Positions 34,301 through 40,957 of a stretch of DNA of 44,439 nucleotides are shown here, in pieces; position 1 is the stretch's first letter; every line of letters begins with the position of its first letter. The notes under the pieces are model-generated. The model was given only the letters and a program-made list of their open reading frames with translations, did not search any database and was not told where the DNA came from. Source of the DNA: Chitinophagaceae bacterium (lineage in GTDB: Bacteria > Bacteroidota > Bacteroidia > Chitinophagales > Chitinophagaceae); contig JAHEZD010000045.1 of NCBI GenBank assembly GCA_023251255.1, positions 1 to 44,439 on the forward strand. Direction: 5' to 3'. The position numbers were made by a program, and so were the translations under genes.

Positions 34301-36970
34301 TCAATTGCCCATGGTGTCCAAGTATTCCTGTAGTTCCATTTCGGACTTGAAACGCACTTCCCTTGCCTTGCTACCAAGGTTGGGCCCCACTATTCCGGCG
34401 CCCTCCAACTGGTCCATTAGGCGTCCGGCCCTATTGTATCCCAATTTCATCCTACGTTGTATCAATGAAGTGGAACCTATTTGGTTCTGCACAATCAATT
34501 TGGCTGCATCACCAAATAAGGGGTCGCGGTTGGTGTTATCAAAATCCTTTCCTCCCTCTTCCTTTTCATCCACATATTCAGGTAAGAGGAAGGCATCTGG
34601 ATAACCACGTTGATTGCCAATGAACTCACAGATATGTTCAACCTCCGGTGTGTCCACAAATGCACATTGCAAACGTGTTACCTCACCGTTGTAGCTGATG
34701 AGCATGTCACCCTTACCAATCAATTGCTCCGCACCACCTGTATCCAAAATGGTACGGCTATCTATTTTGGAGGAAACCTTGAAGGCAATACGGGCGGGGA
34801 AATTGGCTTTGATCGTTCCCGTGATAATATTTACCGAAGGTCTTTGGGTAGCAATAATCAAGTGGATACCAATGGCCCTTGCCAACTGCGCCAAACGTGC
34901 AATGGGCATTTCCACTTCCTTACCGGCCGTCATGATCAAATCCGCAAACTCATCCACTACCAAAACAATGAACGGCAGGTACTGATGGCCTTTTTGTGGG
35001 TTCAGTTTCCTATTGGTGAACTTTTCGTTGTACTCACGGATATTGCGGCAGCCAGCTTCTTTCAGCAGGTCGTAACGGTTGTCCATCTCTATGCAAAGCG
35101 CATTCAATGTATGCACCACTTTCTTTGTATCGGTAATGATGGATTCTTCTTCGCCGGGCAACTTGGCAAGGAAATGCTTCTCTATGATCCTGTACAGGCT
35201 TAGTTCCACTTTCTTGGGATCTACCAGTACAAACTTCAATTGGGAAGGGTGTTTTTTGTAGAGCAGTGAAACAAGCACCGCATTCAGTCCCACAGATTTA
35301 CCCTGACCAGTGGCACCTGCCATCAACAAGTGCGGCATGGCGGCAAGGTCCACAATAAAGTTCTCGTTGTCTATTTTTTTGCCAATGGCAATAGGCAAGG
35401 AGTAGTTGTTGTTCTGGAATTTGTCGCTACTGAGCAGGGTTTTCATGCTTACCACACGTTTGTTCACGTTGGGTACCTCGATACCTACCGTTCCTTTACC
35501 TGGAATCGGGGCAATGATACGGATACCAAGGGCTGCCAGGCTGAGGGCAATATCATCTTCCAGGTTCTTGATCCTGCTGATGCGTACACCTGGGGCAGGT
35601 ACAATTTCATATAACGTGACGGTTGGGCCCACCGTTGCTGCAATTCGCTGAATAGCAATATCATAGTTCTTGAGGGTGGCAATAATCTGGTTCTTGTTCA
35701 TTTCCAGTTCGGCTGGGTCATGCACAATTTTTTCACTGCCATGTGTTTCAAGCAGGCTGATATCGGGATATTTATAATCACGTAAGTCAAGGGTAGGGTC
35801 ATAGTTCACTGTGGCCAATAAATCGCTCCTCACTTCAAGGGCAGTATCTTCCGGTTCTTTTTCTTCATCGCTGGTATCTTCTATTTCATCCAGTTCCTCA
35901 TCAAGTAGGGCATCGGGCGTTGCGTTTATTTCCATGGCCACTTCATCTTCCTCATCAATTACTGGTTTTATTTCCAGTTCAAGACCTGTAGGCAATGGGG
36001 GATTCTTTGCATATTTTTCATTAATGGACAAGGGAAGCTCTTCAATCATCGGTTCAACGTTTTCAAGGTCCCCAATCATTTCAGCTTGTTCAACTTCTTC
36101 TTCCTTTTCATTCACGCCGAATTCAGTTAATGGATCTGCTATTTCATCTTCGGCTTTTGGCATGATAACCGTTATGCCTATACCATCGTTTTTAAGTTTG
36201 TTGCTGCTGGTGGGTTCCTCAAGGTTCTTATCAATGAACAGTTTGCCACCTTCTGCCATTTCGAGTTCTGGTTCTACCAGTGCCTGTTCTTCCTGGGCTT
36301 TTGCAAAAGCTGTATCTTCTTCAGCATGTTCAACAATGGCCCTTACTTTTTTCTCGGGCCATTTGAATGTTGGATTGAACCGCCAGATAATATAGGCAAA
36401 TACGGACAGGAACAATAATGCGCCCGTACCAACCGTGCCGATCCATTTCACGAACCAGTTGTTGATCAGTTCACCAACGGCACCGCCCCAACTAAACGAA
36501 GAAGCAGTTGTGGCGAAAGCGAGTGCCATGCTTATGAGTACCAACCCAATAATCAGGTAACGTGCATTCCTTACCAATGAAAATATCTTCTTACCAAACA
36601 ATAGGTTCACGCCCAATACAAAGAAGAACGTACAAAATAGATAGGAGGCTATACCAAAGCCTTTGTAGATAAAAATATGGGCAATATACGCACCCAGCAC
36701 ACCCAATAGGTTATGCACCTGCACATCATTGGTAGCAAAAATCTTGATACCGAACTGGTGTACCTTATCCTGGTCTTCCTGCCAGGTAAAGAGGTAGGAG
36801 GTAAATGCAACAAATAGGAATATGGTGGTCAATAGGCTCACGGAGCCGAGGATCTTTGTGGTACGTTCATCCTTCACCACTTCCGTCACGGTCACTTCCA
36901 CTTCCTTGTCTTCGGTAAGCTGCTCTGGGTTTGGCGGTGGTGGTGATTTCTTTTTTAAACGATTTGCCAT
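34301..36970 (-). CDS. ftsK: DNA translocase FtsK/SpoIIIE
   Basis: FtsK pumps chromosomal DNA through the closing septum and helps resolve dimers. The 889-residue protein has a soluble N-terminal tail, four membrane helices between residues about 45 and 200, a Glu-rich linker to about 380, and the alpha/beta motor. Walker A GATGQGKS is near residue 553 and Walker B VLVVDEFADLIM near 670. The C-terminal gamma domain (QIGSTSLIQRRMKLGYNRAG) that reads polar DNA signals is complete. Upstream is a -7 element, downstream the LolA-like gene. Confidence 0.97.
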   Translation of the reverse strand: MANRLKKKSPPPPNPEQLTEDKEVEVTVTEVVKDERTTKILGSVSLLTTIFLFVAFTSYLFTWQEDQDKVHQFGIKIFATNDVQVHNLLGVLGAYIAHIFIYKGFGIASYLFCTFFFVLGVNLLFGKKIFSLVRNARYLIIGLVLISMALAFATTASSFSWGGAVGELINNWFVKWIGTVGTGALLFLSVFAYIIWRFNPTFKWPEKKVRAIVEHAEEDTAFAKAQEEQALVEPELEMAEGGKLFIDKNLEEPTSSNKLKNDGIGITVIMPKAEDEIADPLTEFGVNEKEEEVEQAEMIGDLENVEPMIEELPLSINEKYAKNPPLPTGLELEIKPVIDEEDEVAMEINATPDALLDEELDEIEDTSDEEKEPEDTALEVRSDLLATVNYDPTLDLRDYKYPDISLLETHGSEKIVHDPAELEMNKNQIIATLKNYDIAIQRIAATVGPTVTLYEIVPAPGVRISRIKNLEDDIALSLAALGIRIIAPIPGKGTVGIEVPNVNKRVVSMKTLLSSDKFQNNNYSLPIAIGKKIDNENFIVDLAAMPHLLMAGATGQGKSVGLNAVLVSLLYKKHPSQLKFVLVDPKKVELSLYRIIEKHFLAKLPGEEESIITDTKKVVHTLNALCIEMDNRYDLLKEAGCRNIREYNEKFTNRKLNPQKGHQYLPFIVLVVDEFADLIMTAGKEVEMPIARLAQLARAIGIHLIIATQRPSVNIITGTIKANFPARIAFKVSSKIDSRTILDTGGAEQLIGKGDMLISYNGEVTRLQCAFVDTPEVEHICEFIGNQRGYPDAFLLPEYVDEKEEGGKDFDNTNRDPLFGDAAKLIVQNQIGSTSLIQRRMKLGYNRAGRLMDQLEGAGIVGPNLGSKAREVRFKSEMELQEYLDTMGN

Positions 36971-36984
36971 AGTGCTAATTGCTA

Positions 36985-36992
36985 CAAAATTA
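36985..36992 (-). promoter_or_regulatory. -7 element of ftsK
   Basis: Minus strand TAATTTTG fits TAnnTTTG and ends 14 nt before the ftsK start. The -33 region has only a partial match (CTTT or TTTA 16-17 nt upstream). Confidence 0.5.
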
Positions 36993-37101
36993 TCGTAAGC
37001 TAAGGCAGTAAAGGCTTATATGGCCGGCATGTGGATTACTTTTGGACAGCGATTGCACTGAATACTTGTAGGTGGATAACTATGGTGGGCTTTTTGGGCA
37101 T

Positions 37102-37473
37102 TTACCCTTTAAAATCAGCCCATTTCCTTTCAAAAAGAAGTTTCGTTATTTCTGTTGCGGCAAATTGCGATTTGAAGTTTTTTAAATGCATATCAGTATC
37201 AATCCAATATCCGTAGTTATCCTTAAAAGGAAGGATAATAACACAATCTCCGTTTTGGTCGAGTCCAATTTCTCTATTTGGAAGCCCAGACTCTTTTTCA
37301 ATTTCTAAAAGCCAAGTCTTAATTGTTTCAAATCGATTTTCAAAAAGCGGATTAGCAATAGGAATTATTTTGCTGAGAATGGAAGAAAGTGTTTTTCGAA
37401 GCAATTTTTTATGATTGCCTGGTCGATTAACTGGTTCTTTTTGATAGAACTGTATGTAGTGATATTTTTCCAT
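37102..37473 (-). CDS. Conserved small protein of unknown function
   Basis: A 123-residue soluble protein without recognised domain. It starts MEKYHYIQFYQKEPVNRPG, contains a helical middle (FENRFETIKTWLLEIEKESG), an IGLDQNGDCVIILPFKDNYG strand region, and ends in a basic helix. The open frame extends 52 codons upstream into the DUF423 gene, but that part is the shadow of DUF423 in another frame; the ATG at 37473 lies one base after the DUF423 stop. The gene is visibly richer in A and T than its neighbours, which may mark recent acquisition. Confidence 0.68.
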   Translation of the reverse strand: MEKYHYIQFYQKEPVNRPGNHKKLLRKTLSSILSKIIPIANPLFENRFETIKTWLLEIEKESGLPNREIGLDQNGDCVIILPFKDNYGYWIDTDMHLKNFKSQFAATEITKLLFERKWADFKG

Positions 37474-37474
37474 T

Positions 37475-37858
37475 TTATTTCTTAATCCCCAATCCCAAAC
37501 AGATCCACCCGCCAATAAAGCATGCACCGCCGATGGGCGTAATGGGACCTGCCCATTTGAAACCGGGCAATACCAATGCTTCTTTGTAGGTAAGCAGGAA
37601 CAGTGAGCCACTGAACAAGATGGTTCCAAGAATAAACAACGTACCTGCGGCCTTCAATAATTTGTTGGGAAAGTATTGGTGCAGCAAGCCAACAGCCAGC
37701 AGGGCAAATACATGGTAGAACATATAGCGCACACCCGTTTCAAAAGTGGTAACCACGGTTTCTGCTACTAGGCTCTTTAGCTTATGTGCGCCAAATGCAC
37801 CCAATAGCACACTGAATGCTCCAAGGAAGGCGGCGGTTCTTAAATAAGTTTTATGCAT
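37475..37858 (-). CDS. DUF423 membrane protein (YgdD-like)
   Basis: A 127-residue protein with four membrane helices. The DUF423 signature is clear: LGAFGAHKLKSLVAETVVTTFETGVRYMFYH (in pieces: LGAFGAHKL, then FETGVRYMFYHVFAL), then GTILFSGSLFLL and a final PIGGACFIGGWICLGLG. The function is unknown. It is followed without gap by the small unknown gene. Upstream of it lie the 8-nt phased repeats. Confidence 0.92.
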   Translation of the reverse strand: MHKTYLRTAAFLGAFSVLLGAFGAHKLKSLVAETVVTTFETGVRYMFYHVFALLAVGLLHQYFPNKLLKAAGTLFILGTILFSGSLFLLTYKEALVLPGFKWAGPITPIGGACFIGGWICLGLGIKK

Positions 37859-37868
37859 GGGAGGGAGG

Positions 37869-37900
37869 GTTAATTAGTTAACTGGTTAATTTGTTAATTG
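37869..37900. repeat. Four 8-nt units of GTTAAnnn
   Basis: GTTAATTA, GTTAACTG, GTTAATTT and GTTAATTG follow one another without gap at 37869, 37877, 37885 and 37893. The first five bases are constant and the last three vary. It lies between DUF423 and aroK. Confidence 0.75.
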
Positions 37901-37911
37901 GTGGTATGGGA

Positions 37912-37986
37912 GTTTAAAATGTTCAAGTGTTTGAATGTTTGATTGTTGAATAAGTTGAAAAGGTTTAGCTGTTTAATAGTTCAAAC
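37912..37986. repeat. 8-nt phased GTT array running into aroK
   Basis: GTT words start at 37912, 37921, 37929, 37937, 37945, 37954, 37963, 37971 and 37979; spacings are 8 except for three of 9. The last three units lie inside the 3' end of aroK and encode its C-terminal residues. Confidence 0.68.
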
Positions 37987-38465
37987 AAGTTGGTAGCGGT
38001 TAGGGCCTCACTACCCAAGCGGTATTTTGCTTGGTTGTAAAAAGGTTCCCTTTCTTTTAGTTTGTTGGAGAGGAAAGTATGCAGCTCATCATCGTTGAGA
38101 TTTTTTATTAGTGGACGATGGGCTTTTTCTGGTGTTAGCCTCTTCACCAGCATTTCTACTGGTTCATCAATCCAGATAGTGGTGCCATGTTCGTTCATCC
38201 ATTGCATGTTGTTGTGGAAGCAGGGCGTGCCGCCGCCTGTGGCAACAATGATGTTCTGGTAGGCTGATAGGTTATGCAGTGCATCCCGCTCCTTGTTCCT
38301 GAAAAATGCTTCACCTTCTGTTTCAAAGATTTCCCCGATGGTCTGCAAGGTTTCCTTTTCAATTTCGGCATCAAGGTCCATCCAGTCGATATTGCTCTGG
38401 TCAGCTAAACGCTGTGCCCAGTAGCTTTTGCCACTGCCCATCATGCCTATGAGGAAGAGTTTCAT
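37965..38465 (-). CDS. aroK: Shikimate kinase AroK
   Basis: AroK phosphorylates shikimate at the 3-hydroxyl in chorismate synthesis. The 166-residue protein shows the P-loop MMGSGKSYWAQRLA (residues 8-21), the Asp pair region WMDLDAEIE, FETEGEAFFRNKE with the substrate-binding Arg, ATGGGTPC, and the lid Arg region RLTPEKAHRPLI. Length is normal. The last residues (LFELLNS) are encoded by DNA belonging to the 8-nt phased repeat. It stands between that array and the GxxExxY module. Confidence 0.95.
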   Translation of the reverse strand: MKLFLIGMMGSGKSYWAQRLADQSNIDWMDLDAEIEKETLQTIGEIFETEGEAFFRNKERDALHNLSAYQNIIVATGGGTPCFHNNMQWMNEHGTTIWIDEPVEMLVKRLTPEKAHRPLIKNLNDDELHTFLSNKLKEREPFYNQAKYRLGSEALTATNLFELLNS

Positions 38466-38478
38466 TTATAAAGAGGAT

Positions 38479-38517
38479 TTAAACACATAGGGACATAGTT
38501 AGGAAAAGGACACATAG
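38479..38517. repeat. Left inverted repeat of the GxxExxY module
   Basis: This 39-nt arm has AAACACATAGGGACATAG at its outer end and GGACACATAG at its inner end. Its reverse complement recurs at 39022-39060 with one mismatch in the outer 18 nt, an identical inner 10 nt and a variable 8-9 nt middle. It lies 14 nt upstream of the aroK start codon. Confidence 0.78.
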
Positions 38518-38520
38518 TCT

Positions 38521-38937
38521 TTATCCATTTGGTAATAAAGAATAGTATTCATTTACAAATGTTTTCTGCCCTTCTTTTACAATATTAGTGCAACAAAAAT
38601 TAAGTAGGACACCTTTTGGTTTTTGAAGTAGCTGCATATAACTTAAAGTTTGAGCAAAATGTAAACCTGCAAATTTTTCTACTGCTTTTAATTCAACAGC
38701 TATTAAATCTTCTACCAACAAATCCAACTTTAAATCTGCTTCAACTTTTAATCCTTTATAGTTGATGGGAACGTACAGTTGTGACTTTATTTTTAAATCC
38801 CTCAAACTTAATTCCTGTATTAGGCATTTTTCATAAACACTTTCCAAAAGACCTGCTCCAAGTATTTTATGTACTTCAATGGCAGCACCTATAATTTCAT
38901 ACGTAAGTGCATCCACAATTTTCTTCGTAATTATCAT
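38521..38937 (-). CDS. GxxExxY protein, PD-(D/E)XK nuclease-like
   Basis: A 138-residue protein of the GxxExxY family, which belongs to the PD-(D/E)XK nuclease superfamily. The naming motif G29-L-L-E32-S-V-Y35 is intact. The catalytic pattern is present: E32 in the first helix, D72 in LKLDLLV, E82-x-K84 in AVELKA, and Q96...Y100 in the next helix. No substrate or biological role is established for the family. The gene is rich in A and T and is enclosed by an inverted repeat, so it may be a mobile or horizontally acquired unit between aroK and the acyl-CoA dehydrogenase gene. Confidence 0.93.
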   Translation of the reverse strand: MIITKKIVDALTYEIIGAAIEVHKILGAGLLESVYEKCLIQELSLRDLKIKSQLYVPINYKGLKVEADLKLDLLVEDLIAVELKAVEKFAGLHFAQTLSYMQLLQKPKGVLLNFCCTNIVKEGQKTFVNEYYSLLPNG

Positions 38938-39021
38938 GATTAAGATTTATAGGATCAGGTACAACGGGCTGAAAGGTAAAATTAACTAAAAAGGACACAT
39001 ATTCCTGCTTGTATAGCAATT

Positions 39022-39060
39022 CTATGTGTCCTAAAATACCTATGTTCCTATGTGTTTCAA
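39022..39060. repeat. Right inverted repeat of the GxxExxY module
   Basis: Reverse complement of the left arm, ending 3 nt from the acyl-CoA dehydrogenase stop codon. An additional AGGACACATA at 38992-39001 can pair with TATGTGTCCT at 39023-39032 to form a local 10-bp hairpin with a 21-nt loop. Confidence 0.78.
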
Positions 39061-39063
39061 AAG

Positions 39064-40248
39064 CTACTTAAATGCATTCAACCCTGTTACATCCATTCCT
39101 GTTATCAATAAATGGATATCATGGGTACCTTCATAGGTAATTACGCTTTCCAGGTTCATCATGTGCCGCATGATGCTGTACTCGCCTGTGATGCCCATAC
39201 CGCCGAGCATTTGGCGGGCATCCCTTGCAATGTTGGCCGCTATTTCACAACTGTTCCTTTTGGCCATGCTCACTTGTTGGGGGCTGGCCCTTCCTTCGGT
39301 CATCAGGACGCCCAAGCGCCAGACCAATAGTTGTGCCTTGGTGATTTCGGTGACCATTTCTGCCAGCTTTTTTTGCTGCAATTGGAAGCCGCCAATGGGC
39401 CTTCCAAACTGCACGCGTTCCTTGCTATAACGCAGGGCGGTATCGTAGCAATCCATGGCTGCACCCAATGCCCCCCAGGCTATGCCGTACCTGGCTTTTG
39501 TTAAGCAGCCCAGTGGACCTTTCAATCCTTTTACATTGGGAAGTATGTTTTCTTTGGGAACCTTCACATTGTCGAATACCAGTTCGCCAGTGGCACTAGC
39601 TCGTAGGCTCCACTTGCCATGTGTGGTAGGGGTGGAGAAGCCTTCCATGCCACGTTCCACAATAACACCCTGTATTTCATCCTGTTCATTCCTTGCCCAA
39701 ACAACCGCCACTTGTGCAAAGGGTGCGTTGCTGATCCACATTTTGGCGCCATTTAGTATCACATGGTCCCCTGCATCTTTTATGTTGGTCAACATGCTGC
39801 TGGGGTCACTGCCGTGGTTGGGCTCTGTAAGGCCAAAGCAACCGAGCCATTCGCCACTTGCCAGCTTGGGCAGGTATTTATTCCGTTGCGCTTCATTGCC
39901 GTATTGATAAATGGGAAACATTACCAAGCTGCCCTGCACACTGGCCGTGCTGCGTACACCACTATCGCCACGTTCCAGTTCCTGCATCATCAGCCCATAG
40001 GCAATATAATCGAGTCCGCCGCCGCCATACTGTTCGGGAACGGTTGGGCCGAAGCAGCCCAGTTCGCCCATTTGTTTCACGATCTGTTCAGGGAACTCTG
40101 CCCGTTGCGCATAGTCTTCAATAATGGGCGAAATTTCCTTCTTCACATAGTTCCTGACTGTATCACGGATCAGTTTATGTTCTTCCGTCAATAAATCATC
40201 CAACAAATAATAATCAGGACTTGTAAATAAATCTGTTCTGGCGGCCAT
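39064..40248 (-). CDS. Acyl-CoA dehydrogenase, glutaryl-CoA dehydrogenase-like
   Basis: A 394-residue FAD enzyme. The N-terminal helical domain ends near 125, then the FAD/substrate motif GCFGLTEPNHGSDP, KMWISNAPFAQVAVVWA, and the C-terminal domain with ERVQFGRPIGGFQLQQKKLAEM. The catalytic Glu lies in ITYEGTHDIH at about residue 371, as in glutaryl-CoA dehydrogenases, and the GKWSLRASATGELVFDNV segment supports that subgroup. It probably acts in lysine or tryptophan degradation; other acyl-CoAs cannot be excluded. Confidence 0.92.
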   Translation of the reverse strand: MAARTDLFTSPDYYLLDDLLTEEHKLIRDTVRNYVKKEISPIIEDYAQRAEFPEQIVKQMGELGCFGPTVPEQYGGGGLDYIAYGLMMQELERGDSGVRSTASVQGSLVMFPIYQYGNEAQRNKYLPKLASGEWLGCFGLTEPNHGSDPSSMLTNIKDAGDHVILNGAKMWISNAPFAQVAVVWARNEQDEIQGVIVERGMEGFSTPTTHGKWSLRASATGELVFDNVKVPKENILPNVKGLKGPLGCLTKARYGIAWGALGAAMDCYDTALRYSKERVQFGRPIGGFQLQQKKLAEMVTEITKAQLLVWRLGVLMTEGRASPQQVSMAKRNSCEIAANIARDARQMLGGMGITGEYSIMRHMMNLESVITYEGTHDIHLLITGMDVTGLNAFK

Positions 40249-40448
40249 TCTACTAGTTTTAAAAATTTAAAGGTTTGTTGGCTTACCAATTGGTAAACTT
40301 CACCATTAAGTTAACAATCGTTAGTTGCAAAAATAAAGGGGTGGCTGCATCTGCTTACTGTTTGTTTAATATTTCTTTTTGTTTTCTTTACGAAAGGGAG
40401 CAAAGGTTTTTATTCATTGCCCCGTCCTATTGAACAAAGCAAATAATT

Positions 40449-40856
40449 ATGAAAGTGAAATTCCTTATTGTGGGTATGTTGATGATGGTATCATCTATGT
40501 TTACCCTTGCACAGCCACCGGAGAATCAAGGTCCACCCAAGCCGCCGCCAGCGGAGAAAAGATGGGAACATGACCTGCCCATCATTAAAAAGTATGTAAC
40601 AACTATTACTGCAAAGCAGGAACCTGAACTTAAGGCTGCCTTCTTCAGCTTCTACAAGGAGGCTGATGCTGTTCGTGAAAAGAACAAGGGACAACGCCCC
40701 CCAAAGGAAGAAATGGACAAAGTGAAGGACAAGCGTGATGCACAATTGAAGAAAGTGCTGTCCACGGCACAAATGGAGCAGTTCAAAAAAGCAGAACCAG
40801 AACTGAGGCCAAAGCCTCCTGGCAACCAGCCTCGACCAACTCCGCCCACCAAGTAA
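40449..40856 (+). CDS. Small secreted Pro/Lys-rich protein
   Basis: A 135-residue protein with a signal peptide (MKVKFLIVGMLMMVSSMFTLAQ), Pro-rich ends (PPENQGPPKPPPAEK and PRPTPPTK) and a charged helical middle with KDKRDAQLKKVLSTAQMEQFKKAEPEL. The LSTAQMEQFKK piece recalls the LTxxQ motif of Spy/CpxP-like periplasmic proteins, but the similarity is weak. It probably acts in the periplasm. A strong terminator follows. Confidence 0.72.
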   Translation: MKVKFLIVGMLMMVSSMFTLAQPPENQGPPKPPPAEKRWEHDLPIIKKYVTTITAKQEPELKAAFFSFYKEADAVREKNKGQRPPKEEMDKVKDKRDAQLKKVLSTAQMEQFKKAEPELRPKPPGNQPRPTPPTK

Positions 40857-40870
40857 GTTGATTGTATAAG

Positions 40871-40910
40871 AATGGAAAAGCCTGCTGAATTTTTAGCAGG
40901 CTTTTCCATT
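40871..40910. terminator. Bidirectional intrinsic terminator
   Basis: A perfect 16-bp stem, AATGGAAAAGCCTGCT (40871-40886) with its complement (40895-40910), and an 8-nt loop. It lies between the small secreted protein gene and the convergent cyanophycin synthetase gene and can serve both. Confidence 0.85.
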
Positions 40911-40957
40911 ATCAAAAACTATTGCATCTATACCAATACCTAACTACTGATTCCCCA

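Noticed and set aside
37474-37629. Upstream extension of the 123-residue unknown gene
   Set aside because: The extension is the DUF423 coding region read in another frame; the internal ATG directly after the DUF423 stop is the better start.
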